Source of the DNA: Lepisosteus oculatus
Taxonomy: Eukaryota > Chordata > Actinopteri > Semionotiformes > Lepisosteidae
Reading direction: 5' to 3'
Length of the DNA stretch: 64,000 nt
Assembly (NCBI RefSeq): GCF_040954835.1
Contig: NC_090698.1
Coordinates: 26,341,501 to 26,405,500 of the forward strand
This document shows positions 1 through 11,530 of this stretch, piece by piece (positions within the stretch are counted from its first letter, which is position 1; each line of letters begins with the position of its first letter). Both the position numbers and the translations under genes were made by a program. The notes below the pieces were generated by a model. That model searched no databases, had not been told where the DNA came from, and was given only the letters and a program-made list of their open reading frames with translations.

Positions 1-84
1 GCCCCACTAACACCTCTTCCAGCAGCAACCTTTTTCCCAGGAGGTCTCCCATCCAGGTACTGACCAGGCTCACACCTGCTTAGC
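1..84 (-). mobile_element. 5S-rRNA-derived SINE (SINE3 type), truncated
   Basis: On the minus strand the segment reads like the 3' half of 5S rRNA (AAGCAGG...CTGGTCAGTACCTGGATGGGAGACC), followed by a SINE body (GGTGTTAGTGGGGC). It is cut at about 84 by the tail of the adjacent LINE and continues past the window start. Related body sequence is at 8087-8320 and head sequence at 21815-21950. The 5S part is incomplete and lies inside a SINE, so it is not a functional 5S gene. Confidence 0.75.
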
Positions 85-114
85 TTCAAGTTCAAGTTCA
101 AGTTCAAGTTTATT
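85..114 (-). repeat. (CTTGAA)n tail of the LINE
   Basis: Four to five TTCAAG units on the + strand just before TTTATTGCC. It marks the 3' terminus of the minus-strand LINE. Confidence 0.8.
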
Positions 115-236
115 GCCATTAACTCATGTACATGGTATATGGTATAACGAAATGCTATTTAGCTAGCTCTCGGACATAATTAGTACAAAGAGAAAAAAAA
201 ACAACAACAATACAATTGTGTAGCAAAAGAAAGACA

Positions 237-412
237 GAGACAACAGGCAGAGTGCATAAAACAACAACAGACGATGTGCAAAAAAACAACAACAGGCAAT
301 GTGCAAAAAAACAGCAGGCAATGTGCAAAAAACAACAACAGGCAATGTGCAAAAAACAACAACAGGCAATGTGCAAAACAACAAAAAGGTAACAGGTTAT
401 GTGCAAAAATAT
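237..412 (+). repeat. Minisatellite, unit about 20-24 bp, in LINE 3' UTR
   Basis: Roughly seven imperfect units of the form AACAACAACAGGCAATGTGC with variable A-runs. It lies between the RT frame and the tail of the LINE. The overlapping frames on the minus strand (83 and 79 codons) are by-products of this repeat. Confidence 0.85.
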
Positions 413-1760
413 GCATCAACAGAATAAAATAAAGGGATAGAAATTATGGGGAGTGAGCTTTTGACATGTATGGTAGAGGTAGATTTTCAATGTGTGTTTG
501 GGTTTTTGGTAAGAAAGAAAGGAAGAAGGCACGTGAGGTTCAGATCATAGGTGAGAGGTGAGGTAAGAGTGAGAGTGAGAGAGGCTGGGAATTTAATAGT
601 TTGATAGTGCGGGGGTAAAAACTGTCTCTGAGTCTGGTAGTCCGGGCCCGAATGCTCCGGTACCGTTTTCCAGATGGTAGCAGATCATAAAGTCTGTAGC
701 TGGGGTGTGTGGGGTCTTTGATTATGCTTAGAGCTTTCCTCAAGCACCGTCTGTCATATATGTCCTGGATAGATGGGAGGGTAACCCCAGTGATGGACTG
801 GGCAGTTTTCACCACCCGCTGTAGGGATTTGCGGTCAGCAGCACTGCAGGTGCCATACCACACTGTGATGCAGCCTGTCAGTGTGCTTTCTGTAGTGCAT
901 CTGTAAAAGTTAGTGAGGATCTGGGGAAATATCTTAGCCTTCTTCAACCGTCTTAGGAAGTACAGGCGCTGTTGTGCTTTCTTGATCAGACAGGTGATGT
1001 TGAGAGACCATGTGAGGTCCTCAGTGATATGGACACCAAGGAATTTAAAGTTAATGACCCTTTCCACTTCAGTCCCGTTGATGTGGATAGGGGCATGTCC
1101 AGTTTGCAGTTTCCTGAAATCAACGATCAGCTCCTTGGTTTTGCTGACGTTGAGGGTGAGGTTGTTGTCATCACACCATGTTGTAAGGAGATTGACCTCC
1201 TCCCTGTAGGCCCTCTCATCATTGTCTGTGATCAGACCTACAACTGTGGTGTCATCGGCAAACTTGATGATGGAGTTGGTGTTGTGTTTGGCCTTACAGT
1301 CGTGGGTATAGAGGGAGTAGAGCAATGGACTAAGCACACACCCCTGGGGGACCCGAGTGTTCAGAGTTAGTGTGCCAGAGGTGTGGTTTCCAAGCCTGAC
1401 AGCCTGAGGTCTGCCTGTCAGAAAGTCCCGAATCCAGTTGCAGAAGGTGGTGTTGAGACCCAGTGCACTGAGTTTCTTGACTAGTTTCTCTGGGATGATA
1501 GTGTTAAAAGCTGAGCTGAAGTCAATGAATAGTAGTCTTGTGTATGTGTTCTTTTTGTCCAGATGGGATAGGGCCGTGTGTTTGGCAATGGAGATTGCGT
1601 CATCTGTGGATCTGTTGGACCGGTAGGCAAACTGGTACGGGTCCACTGTGTTTGGGATGGTGTCCTTAATGTGCTTCATGACCAGCCTCTCGAAGCACTT
1701 CATGATGACTGGTGTTAGTGCCACTGGTCAGTAGTCATTAAGACATGTCACTGTGGCTTG

Positions 1761-2129
1761 CCAGTTGTGAGTTGCAGTGTGATATGACTGCTGGCCAAGG
1801 AAGCAGCCAGCAGCAACAGCAGCAAACATCTTGGTCTTCACCGCATTGGAACAAGACCTTACGTTATCAAGATACACATGAAAGCTGGTGAGCATGGGTT
1901 TCTCCCAAAAGATGTCACACGCAGGTGTCTTCCATCCCAGTACACATGACCAGCTTGTGTAATCAACAACTGCTTGACCTGTCAGAGAGAGTGTGGATCC
2001 CATATTACCCTTATTGGTCGTTTTCATGTTCTTGGAGGACAATTCTCCTCGTCGGTGAGGTAATATGACAATGTTCAATATCACAAATGTGCATACATTC
2101 ACCCATAACCAGTTTCTAACTGGTTTATT
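1761..2129. other. Unrecognised sequence between LINE and SINE
   Basis: No gene or known repeat is recognised. The minus-strand 170-codon frame (2240-1728) spans LINE, this block and a SINE, and is not a gene. Confidence 0.5.
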
Positions 2130-2288
2130 CAGCCAGAGCCCATTACAGCAAGTAACGGCCACAAGGTAGGATATACTGTACCCCGGATGGGATGCCAGTC
2201 CATTACAGGGCACATACAGTACAGACATAAACACGCACACTCACACTAGGGCCCAAAGCTAAACACTGTACCACTGTGCTGCCCCCAT
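2130..2288 (-). mobile_element. V-SINE fragment
   Basis: Antisense tRNA-derived SINE: GGATGGGATGCCAGTCCATT, CAGGGCACATAC, CACACTCACACTAGGGC and a tRNA-like end GTACCACTGTGCTGCCCCC. The central domain is largely deleted. Confidence 0.7.
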
Positions 2289-2390
2289 AAATTATGAATG
2301 CTTTTCAAATCACAGAAAAGGGTAAATGCTACAAACATGTTCCTTTTTGCAGCTCACATACACTAGAATGAGTGCTTACTTAATTGCTAC

Positions 2391-2440
2391 ACAGTGCTGA
2401 GAAAAAAGAAAGTTTGTGAACACCCAATATAATTTTAGAA
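2391..2440 (+). mobile_element. Possible solo Tc1/mariner terminal end
   Basis: ACACAGTGCTGAGAAAAAAG followed by AAAGTTTGTGAACACCC resembles the outer end of fish Tc1-like elements. No matching inverted end was found nearby. Confidence 0.35.
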
Positions 2441-3744
2441 ATTAAAACCTCTTACCATGTTGCCTTTGTTTAATCAAAACTGATCCTTTCTTAAATAACC
2501 AAAAGGCTTTATGTTTACCATTTCAAAGCTGTCTGAAGCCCACTGATGTATGAGGTAGAAACAAATTAAGAATCTAAGCATGTAAAACAACAAGTGAAAC
2601 CCTACTGTGGATTACTTACAGTACAGTAGTTCAATTAATGGAGTTGCTATTGGATCAGTGTTGGTAAATAAGTTTGTAAAATAATCTTTTCATACAGAGT
2701 AACTATATGCCTTAGTGTTATATTTAATCAGGTTATCTTCATCTTTTATTAAGACTTTCAGAAAGACCTTCAGGTTTCAGGTCCAAAATATCTGAGAATA
2801 TGAATGAATCAAGTGGGTTCATAAATCTCTTGACAGCAAAGCAGGATCGAGTGCCCATTCTGGTGTTACTGCTGTATATTGTTTTGTAAGCATGTACTGT
2901 AAGTTGTACACATCAAGTTCCAAGGAGAACAAGAGAAGTTTTAAAGAGGCTTTTCCCCCTTGGTCTCTCCTCAGACCTTGTGCATCATTGACAGGTCTTT
3001 CGGGTGGACAAATGTGAAGTTCCGATGGTAGAACAGCCATAGGTGGTTAATGTATGAGTCAATAATTGCCTTTACAAGAAGATGGGATTCCCCTATGAGC
3101 AGCACCCACTTGATTGAATGCCACTAAAATAAGGAAGGATTGTGTTAGCTGAGTTACTGACCCTCCACCTCTGATGTTAATGTTAGCTTACCTGTCCATC
3201 AAGAGGAACTGGGGAGAGTAGGGTATTTGACCTGGCACTCATTGCACTCATAGCATAGCACACTAGTCTACTCTATGTATTTGTGGAGTATGTTTGTTTG
3301 TGTTTTGTAACATATCCTGGGTGATTGTGTGCCTGTTGTTTTGAAACTGCTTGTAAGAAATTCCGTGGAGAGCCTGCAGTTTACTATTGTTCTTCAATGT
3401 TTTTCTCTTTTGTATTTTTTTTTCTTGCAGAAGAGCACTTTTAGTAAACATGCCCTTTTTTCACTACTGTTTTCCTGACCTATATTTTATGACTTCTGTG
3501 ACCACACCTGACGTTGATGTAAGGTGGTTTAGTCAAAAATACTTTTTGATTATTTTCTTTAAATACGGTGTCTTCTACTGATGATATGACATTATGAATT
3601 ACAACAGGGCAGATGGTTGATATACGCCATCAACATTCAGGTATGTACAATGACCAAAATGATAAATCACAAAAGAGATCTAAACTCTGAATGGATTATA
3701 ATTCAGAGAGGACTAGGCAATGGAGTCAGTATACTCTACAGCAG
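2441..3744. other. Unrecognised AT-rich sequence
   Basis: Only short frames, and no recognisable repeat or exon. A pyrimidine run ending TTGCAG at 3430 is followed by an open stretch, but no homology is seen. Confidence 0.4.
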
Positions 3745-3790
3745 GGGTCTCCATCCCTGGTCCTAGAGAGCTACAATCCAGTGTAACGTT
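3745..3790 (+). mobile_element. hAT-like MITE end
   Basis: CAGGGGTCTCCATCCCTGGT followed by CCTAGAGAGCTACAATCCAG is the widespread fish MITE terminus of the form CAGGGGTCTCCAACCCTGGTCC. No opposite end was found close by. Confidence 0.5.
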
Positions 3791-3836
3791 GCCATAGCCA
3801 AAATGTAAATGTAGTGGCTCTCTGAAGGCACCAGTT

Positions 3837-5188
3837 CTGTAGGGTTTGGGCATTTACTGAGCCAATTATTAATGGTAGCAGTAAATCACAAAGTTGATTC
3901 TTTTGATGGCTTTAGAGTCCAACCATGCGACATAACTCAAACAACGCACACACACAGGTACTAATACACGAGGATACATTTATTAATACATAGAATATGG
4001 ATGTAAACCTAACAGATCTTATCGAGAGGGTTATCAGAATACAAAAGGTATATATTCAGTCAGTTACAAAGTGTTACACATATCAAGAGGACATACGTTC
4101 AGTATATCATTCATTTATACCGTTTCGTAAATGAACTTGGTTATAACTTCTACATTAGATACTCAAAACAAGTACATAACTCTTAAATTGATATCAACTG
4201 GTTGGGATAACAATTGAATTCTCGAGCTGTAATGCATTGAAGTTGAATACTGGGGATTCTGATCTCCTGCGGGCACAAAGAAACAGTTGCAGGCTTGTTG
4301 CTGTCCAATCCACGCTCTCTGGCTCGGTGCCAGGCTGTGCTGTGCGGCTTGCGACAGTGCGCTGCTGATGCTCACTGTTGGCTTTAACTAGCAAAGTTTG
4401 TGCACAGGAGAAAAGATGACTGTGGGTCCCAGCAAGTCAGGAAGAGGACCGGTTCGTTCCTGATGAAGAGCTAGTTCTGAATAGTGATTCAGCTGTCCAC
4501 AGATCTGACCTGTTCGCGAGGCCTGCTGCTGGTTACTCTCTGTCAACCTCCACTCTAGACTCTTAGAACAAAGGAAAGTTCTGGCACTCGGACTGGCCGT
4601 TCCGTGGTTGTCCGGGCTGAGTCTCAGGATGGTCAGGAAGCGCGCTGCGAGAATGTCCTGCCCTTGGGAGCCTTCTGCTCCTGGGCCGTCCTGCCCTGGA
4701 ATTCTCCTTTGAATTCCCTTTAGAACAGTCCACAGAATCCTCTCCAGAATCTTACTGAATCTTACTGAATCTCACAGGCTCTCTGTGTTGCCTGTTTTTA
4801 CCTGGAGGAACTTCAGCTCATTGATTGGCTGAAAGTTCCATGGGCATCAGAGTCCCACGTGGGTTACTCGGCCCTACCATTCCCTGATTGGTTGATCAAG
4901 GTGAGATATGAGTCACTTACTCCTGACACTTAGGAATGCAGTCCAGATGTCCAACTGGCACTCCCTAGACAGATAGGCACCAATGGATGACCATTGATCA
5001 TGATAGCCAGGCTTAGCTAAGTGCATCCCCCTTTGGGAGCTTGTTTCTTATCAAAAGAAAACATCTTAAATCAGCCTGCATGAATAGTTTCTCTGTGGCT
5101 GCACCACAGAGATGAACAGAGAGATGAGGCCTAATTTAGGAAAGCTCAGAAACACTTAATTCTTTCTTATTAATAAGCCTCGCCGCTA
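3837..5188. mobile_element. Candidate 1.35-kb insertion flanked by 8-bp direct repeats
   Basis: The 8-mer CACCAGTT occurs at 3829-3836 and again at 5189-5196. The interval is more GC- and CpG-rich than its flanks (4300-4900), has several short direct repeats (GAATCTTACT three times near 4750) and no homology to neighbouring DNA. An 8-bp duplication would suit a hAT element, but the ends (CTGTAGGG and CGCCGCTA) are only weakly inverted. A solo LTR in minus orientation (TGTAGCGGCG start) is the alternative. No long open frame. Confidence 0.4.
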
Positions 5189-5589
5189 CACCAGTTATTT
5201 TTACCAGTTACATAAAGACGAGGAACATTAGTTTAGGCAATTAATAATCTGTGCAAGTTACAAGGACACAACCCTTGGGTGCTTGAGGGTTCCAGGACAT
5301 TCTGATTTTTCTTCCAAATTATATATAATTTATGTAAACACACCTTGTTCAATTAGATACCTTTTTAAATGATCATAGTCAAATTGGTCCATGTCTTTAG
5401 AGTTTGATGATTTAAAGGTTACATATAAATCCTGCTTGACTGGGTGTTTTGAGGAGACAACAGTTTCCTTTCTACTTCAGCTATTGGGAATTTTAATTAT
5501 TCAGTTTGAGAATGTATTGGTGCCTGTCTGAATCCAATCTTAATGTAGATCACAGTATACAGTATGTGAATACTATAAGTAGATGTTAC

Positions 5590-6147
5590 TGTAACGGGAG
5601 CCGGTCCAGGCTCCCATGAAGCGTTGCAAGACCCTATGCAGACGGTATAACCCTTAAGTAAGTGGAGTAGGACAACGGAAAGGAGAGGACAAGGATCAGG
5701 GCAGGTTGACAAACTGGGGGCGTGACAACAGTGAAATGGTGCTCGGGGGCATGGCCAAGGCAAACTAGTCCGAGGAGTCCGGGGGAAAATCTGGGTCAAA
5801 GTCCAAAAGTCCTAAACCAGGTGATCCAATCCAGACAAGACAAGATGAGCTTTAAAACTGGAATAGGATCCAATGCAGGGACAGCGAATATAAATGGGAT
5901 GACGAGGCCAGGCGCTCCGAGCCCCGGACCCAGATGGTCAGGAGGCCGTGGTGAAGCCCATGTCATCGGGTCTCTCCTGGACCCGCTGGTAGGTGGGCTT
6001 CCGGGCGTCCATCTCCCAATGCTGAGCCCAGAGTAGTGAGAGCATCAGGCTTAGATAAGGAGGAGCAGGACTGGGGGCAGGTGCATGAAATCAGCAAAAT
6101 GAGAAAGAGCCGGAGTGCCCTTAAGAGGAGGGATTACAATCGTGACA
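5590..6147. mobile_element. Solo LTR with perfect 5-bp target duplication
   Basis: A 558-bp block begins TGTAACGG and ends CGTGACA, with TG...CA termini and a 7-bp near-inverted repeat. It is flanked by GTTAC on both sides (5585-5589 and 6148-6152). This is the signature of a solo LTR from a retrotransposon, probably Gypsy-like. The interior is GC-richer than its surroundings and contains 104- and 69-codon frames on the + strand that resemble no known protein. Confidence 0.65.
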
Positions 6148-6770
6148 GTTACGGTCTAAATTGTAATTCTAAATTGTATCTGAGAGTAACACTCATGAAT
6201 CCTTTTAGTGGCATTGAAATGGTGATTGTTTTGCTATTCTGTTAAATGTTATGCTTGATTGTTATTCTATTAAATATCCTCTGTAACTCACTCTGGAGTT
6301 CTCTGTGTATTGGATTATTTTTGTGGCTTTACTAGTGAAAGAAATAAAGATCAAATAATTGTAATCACTTTATGTTGCTTTCATGTGTTCATGATATGGC
6401 AATCTGAAACCCAGACTTGCAGGACAAACTATTTCTCCATTGGACCTGTACACGAAACTGTTTAATGTTTAATGAAAATGAGGAGTTTCATAATACATCT
6501 GTCAGGTTTTGAATGCAAGCATATAGTCACTAACATTTTATTTAAAAATAAGGCTTGCGGATCAGCAACACATGATTTGAGAAGAAGAAATATGCATTAA
6601 AACCATTTTCTATGTATTTTTAAAAGTACTGAATACCCAATACTACGATTTGTTTCAAAACATTTTTTTGTTTTCATAAACATAATGTACTGTAAATAGT
6701 GCTCTCATGACACTGGACATAATGTCATACTAATTTCAAACACAAAAACATACATGTACAGATTACATTT
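6148..6770. other. Unrecognised AT-rich sequence
   Basis: No gene or repeat recognised; many short A/T runs. Confidence 0.4.
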
Positions 6771-7069
6771 AGGGGGGACACAGTATTTATCATTGCTACC
6801 TTTCCTCATGGGTTTCCTCTAGGTGCTTTGGTTTCCTCCCACAGTCCAAAGACATACGAGTAGAATACTTGGCTTCTGGGAAAACTGGCCCTAAAATAGG
6901 TCAGTCTGCGTGTCTGTGTTTGTGTCTGTGTGTGGGCTCTGTGATGGACTGGCATCCAATCCGGGATGTACCTCGTCTTATGATCATTGCACACTGGGAT
7001 AGCCTCTGCCTCCCCCACAACCTTGAATTGGATAAAGCGATTTTCTATTAGAAAATAGATGGATGGATT
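6771..7069 (+). mobile_element. V-SINE
   Basis: Conserved central domain TTTCCTCCCACAGTCCAAAG, then TTGGCTTCTGGGAAAACTGG, GTGATGGACTGGCATCC and the 3' end TTGAATTGGATAAAGCG with ATGGATGGATT. The tRNA-like head is badly eroded. Confidence 0.85.
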
Positions 7070-7639
7070 ACACATTTAAAAAGAATATAAAAGGTTTGTG
7101 CAATTAGAAAAGGCTGCAGGCAGTGAATATTAGTGAAAAACTTGAATTATTGTGTTCGCTTGTAGATCTGGTACCAGTGGACCAGACTTTTATTGTGAGC
7201 ATCAACACAAATTATTAAGCTTACAGATAATGAGATTCCAAAGACTGAAATCAAACCTACTGAAGTACACTATATGCACTTTCAGATCTAAAAACTCTGC
7301 AGAGCCGCTTAGATTTGGATGTTTGCCAATAAAACAAACTGTTTTTCTCTTTTCTTTAGGGGCTTCATGCTGTTATGATTTTCATCTGATTTCATATCTA
7401 TTATGAATCTTGGAAAAAAGCACTTACTTTTTGAAGCATACATTGATTTGTTTAGCTATGCCATTTTCCTCATAGGCACAAAACAGTTTTTTTTTTTTAT
7501 TAAATCTACAAATATTTAATTTGAATTTGGGAATTAAATTGTAATGTATGAAGCTGATCCTTGGATGAATGAAGTCCAGCTCTTAAACTATTTTTAAAAA
7601 TTAACCCCGTGAGTAACAGAACAATATACAGCTAAATGG

Positions 7640-7990
7640 AGTTTTTTAATGAAAGTTCGGGAGGAATGAAGGCAGCCGCGCTCATTCGACACAGCTGCTG
7701 CAATTCTCACTAAATCCTGACATAAGTAACCGGTCTCCATAAATATCAAACGTCACCCTCTCCTCTTCCTCGTTCGTTTTCTGCATCCCTTCTCCACCCC
7801 CTCTCCACCTTTGCAGCTACCCAATTGGTCGCATGGGGGTCCTATCCTCCCTATCCAACAGCCGGGAGGTTGGCCCTCAGCCAAGCGGGTTACGCCAAAT
7901 CTCCACATCACAATAAACAATTCTAATTTCTCCCAAGCTTTCGGCTGCTGTCATTCCTCGTGAACTTATAACTAATATTGAAATGCATCA
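7640..7990. other. CpG-bearing unique-looking segment
   Basis: Between AT-rich flanks, this stretch is richer in CpG (GCAGCCGCGCTCATTCGAC, GTAACCGG, AAGCGGGTTACGCC, TTTCGGCTGC) and has no repeat I recognise and no long frame. It could be a regulatory element or an upstream non-coding exon of ankrd55, or an unknown repeat. Confidence 0.3.
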
Positions 7991-8086
7991 CACACCACGC
8001 CAGTACGCACACATCAGCTATTACTGGGGAGGAGAACTGAGTGTTGAAGCCAATTCATAGATAGGATATCTATGAAAATCATAGGA

Positions 8087-8320
8087 TTTTTAGGAGGCCA
8101 TGATTGGTAAAGGCCAGGGGGAAAATTTGAGCAAGACACCATGGCTAACACCCCTACTCTTTTCAAGATACAATTTGGGAATTTAAATGTGAGTCAAGAC
8201 CTTGGTTTTCTGTCTCATCTGAAGGACAGCACCTTTTTACAGTGTAGTGTCCCCATCACTATACTGGGGCATTAGGACCCACACAGACAGTTGGGGCTGA
8301 CAGTTGTGAGTTGTAAGTGG
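8087..8320 (-). mobile_element. 5S-derived SINE body fragment
   Basis: ACCATGGCTAACACCCCTAC, CTGTCTCATCTGAAGGACAG, ACAGTGTAGTGTCCCCATCA and CTATACTGGGGCATTAGGAC match the body of the same SINE family as at 1-84, antisense. The 5S-like head is absent. Confidence 0.7.
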
Positions 8321-9749
8321 CTCTTTTGCTGTAAATGGGTCCCTTCAGCCATAAGAGTTCAGTATAGTCACCAGATTAAGTGATACTGTACAATGAACAA
8401 CTCAACAATTATCACATAATCAACCAATTACATTATTTTTAATATTTGCCATAGACATTGGTCAGTTTAGTACAAAAGTACTACCTGAGCACCTTAGAAT
8501 GGACAGTTTTAATTAGCATTGATGATGATTGATATTTGCTGTCTTCAAACCACAAAAACAGATTTTCTGTTTCTTTACGTTATGCAATGAGGCAAAGATG
8601 AGATTTGTGGATTATTCATCAAAAGCAATGAAATGCATAGCAAGGTCGAATACATTTTGTCATAGAATCTGGCAAACAAAGAATGCTACATGTGACAGCT
8701 TACAAATCATCAATTTCTCTTCGTCATCTGGGAATATTCTGTAGTTCTCCAGATGGTTTTGTGCTTATGATATTATTCTCAACATTTGTTTCATTGAAGT
8801 GGCTTTAGGGGTGGTTTGAGGTTTCTGACTTGATTGTGAATTGCCTGAGAAATCTGCTTGTCCACAGTTTTGTGTGTAGTAAAGACAGTAGTTTATATTT
8901 ACACTACAAAGAGGTAATAATAATTCAATAGATTTAATTGTGATAGAAATCAAACAGGACAGGTGAATCTTCCTTTCTTAGGCAACCTGTAAGATAGCAT
9001 GTCAAAAACATGTCAAGTACAATTGTAATATAACTAGCCAGTTTTCCATCATTGTAGTTTTGAGCTAAAAGCAGTTGACTAGCAGATGTGTAGCTTGACC
9101 CAGTAGCTTGATACTTATACAAAACCTGACACAACCTAAATGGATTTGCAAACTAAATGAAACAACTTGTTTCTGCTCCACACATGTGTTTATTTTAGAC
9201 TAGATGTGTCCTATTTCCTTAAAATGCAACTTACAAGTGGGATGAAATACAGTATATTGTAAGTTCTAACTCCATGTAGCTTATTTTTACAAAAGTTTTG
9301 TACACATCCAGTGAGGTAGAACTGGGCACTGCTGGAGTTTTTGAATTGTGAAGTAGCTTTTATCCATCTCTCTGGGGTTCGCCCAAACCACTTTAAAGCG
9401 TTGAGTTGAGTTACTCAGCATTTGGATATTTCGTAAGGAATTGAATATTACAGTGGAAATGCAATCTGCTCTGTCTGAAGAGGCCAAGCCAAAAGCCACT
9501 GTACTGCTACACTGCCAGAAAGCCTGAACACCATTTGGCCAAGAGTGGCTATTTGTAATGTGTCCTGCCTTTGACCCTTTCTATTCTGCAGCTTCTGTGG
9601 TCACAGGGTATGAGTTCAAACATTCAGGACTTTTCTCCAGACTGTATCAATGTGGGAGAGATGGGAGAGATATGTCTTCTTAAGGGCAATCAGCCTAAAA
9701 ATATACAGTACTGCACACATTGAATAGAGTACATGGAACAGCCCATTGT
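8321..9749. other. Unrecognised sequence
   Basis: No exon, RNA gene or clear repeat recognised; only short frames. Confidence 0.4.
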
Positions 9750-9905
9750 TAGGTGAAGTGATGGTTAGCACTGTAACTCAGGCTGGAGTACCTTCACTGT
9801 GGAACAACCTGTTCTCCCCATGTTCAAACAAGATTTTCTAAGCACCCATTCCAACACCCAAAGACATGCCCATTAGGTTTAACTGGCTGCTCTAAATTTT
9901 CCCTT
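9750..9905 (+). mobile_element. Degraded V-SINE
   Basis: GTGATGGTTAGCACTGTAAC (tRNA-like A-box part), CTGTTCTCCCCATGTTC and CACCCAAAGACATGCCCATT match the V-SINE layout with much erosion. Confidence 0.5.
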
Positions 9906-10898
9906 TTTCTCCTTAACCAACCAAGCATGACATGATTAAGCATTCTTCCGGTCACACATGTTATTCCACTGAAGATGTCCAGTAGATTTACAAATTCTTC
10001 AAAAACTTCAACTCTTAAAACAGTTGGTGTCAGCAATTGTTTTCCCTCTTATGTCATCTGCGAGATTGAATGTGCTTCTTGCATTATTCAGCTACGCTAT
10101 ATTCAGGCTAATTAAACTTATACTCATTGCCATGTTTTCTTCTTATAGAAGAAACTGGAATTCTGCCTGTATTTGGTATTGGTATTCCACCAATGAGCTT
10201 CAGATTTCCAGGCTAATGTCATAGTCAAAAGAAGGGAAATATAGAGCATTACATATCTTATTTTATTATTGGGTTTGAGGATTTAATTAAAAGATGGCCA
10301 GGGAAAGGTTATAAATATTTGGTTAAAGGGTTATCAAACACAGGCATCATCAGAGCATTTTTTTTCCAGTGAAAATGATTCACCTTTTATTTTCAAAAGA
10401 ACATTTCCAACTAAAATTACAAAACTGTTTAAGTGAAAGCACACACATACCATATGTATATAATTTTAACTGATCTGCTCAATATCAATATAGATGTTCG
10501 CAGCTGTAAGGCCCTAAAACAGCAAGCTATGAAACTCCTTCCACAAGAGCACTGTTAGAGTGAATCCTATGGACATATGTCATACGTATATTTTCTAAGC
10601 TTCACTCTCATATACTAGTCATCATCTAACTTTTAAGGTTTAATCATTCACCTTTGTAGACAGTGTGCATCTCAAAGTGACGGCTACAGTGGTCTTGCAC
10701 TGTGAAAGAGTGAGTAAAAAGTAGTAGTCTATGAAATAGTGACACCTGCTGGAAGCAAAAACAACACTGCCTTTGAGAATGGCTTTTTTGATAAAAACTA
10801 TACAGGCTTCAGTTATTTGTACATGACAATTTCAACTGCAATTCGTATTTTTGTTTAAATAATTTAACATGAAAATTTAAAGGTATTAATACATTTTG
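9906..10898. other. Unrecognised AT-rich sequence
   Basis: No gene or repeat recognised. Confidence 0.4.
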
Positions 10899-11120
10899 TG
10901 GGCAGTATACTCACATGGTGGTTAGAGCAGGTCTCTCACAGCTCTAAAGTCCTGAGTTTGATTTTGGAATGGTATGTTCTGGATGGAGTTAGCATGTTCT
11001 TGGAAGATACTATCCAACTCTTTGGAAGCCTCCTAGACATTCCAGCTAATTGGTTAATTGGTGTATCTAATTGGTGTACCCCTGTGTGTGTCCCTGGAGA
11101 ATGTCAGGGTGGTGACAGGA
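10899..11120 (+). mobile_element. Degraded V-SINE
   Basis: Head GGCAGTATACTCACATGGTG with GGTTAGAGCAGG, B-box region CCTGAGTTTGATTTTGG, GGAGTTAGCATGTTCTTGG and AATTGGTTAATTGGTG. The 3' part is lost. Confidence 0.55.
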
Positions 11121-11404
11121 ATGGACACTTCTAAGGTGAATTTAAAGAAACTGAGACTGTGATACCTGGATCATCTGCTTCAATGGATCAAAGCTACACA
11201 CCACAAGAAGCAATGACCTGGACACCTGAAATTGGAAAGAGACAAACATGGAGGACAAAGACCAACTGGAGGCAGACAGTTACGAAGGGCCTGAAAGAAG
11301 CAGTAGCATTGACAAAGAAATAGTCTGAGTGCAGTAACTGTATTGCCCAATGTGCCAGCTGTAGCACTATAGACTTATATTGTATATAGAAGTTAAAATT
11401 ATAT

Positions 11405-11530
11405 CTATAGACTTGGATGGCAGTCCACCACAGGGCACATATCTTACCATTGAGCTTATTCTAAGGTTAGATTTGTGCCCAGCAATGGACTGATATCCTA
11501 TCCAGAGTCTGGTCCTATCTTATGGCCTGT
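11405..11530. mobile_element. Small V-SINE 3' fragments
   Basis: An antisense piece (GGCAGTCCACCACAGGGCAC) and a sense piece (CAATGGACTGATATCCTATC) lie within about 100 bp of each other. Confidence 0.35.

Larger units (their letters stand above)
85..1760 (-). mobile_element. Rex/Babar-like (CR1 group) LINE, 5'-truncated
   Basis: The minus-strand open frame 1724-540 (394 aa) is the reverse transcriptase and C-terminal part of a non-LTR retrotransposon: RT block with catalytic Asp ([12 protein letters not shown]68), [11 protein letters not shown] (126-136), [11 protein letters not shown] (155-165), then [19 protein letters not shown] and [11 protein letters not shown]. Homology continues to about 1750 (LNDY-PVALTP) beyond an in-frame stop; the endonuclease domain is missing. 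The 3' end, at low coordinates, has a purine-rich minisatellite-bearing UTR and a (CTTGAA)n tail, typical of Rex1-like elements. The long open RT frame suggests a fairly recent copy. Exact clade is from memory. Confidence 0.85.

Noticed and set aside
1..84. 5S rRNA gene
   Set aside because: Only the 3' half is 5S-like and it is fused to a SINE body; the same applies to 21815-21950.
237..412. CRISPR-like array of short repeats
   Set aside because: The units are contiguous, imperfect and without unique spacers, in a eukaryotic LINE; it is a minisatellite.
155..419. Three overlapping 73-83 codon frames on the minus strand (Cys/Leu-rich)
   Set aside because: They translate the minisatellite of the LINE 3' UTR in all three frames; low-complexity artefact, not small membrane proteins.
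709..1626. Plus-strand frames of 62-132 codons over the LINE
   Set aside because: They are shadows of the minus-strand reverse transcriptase frame.
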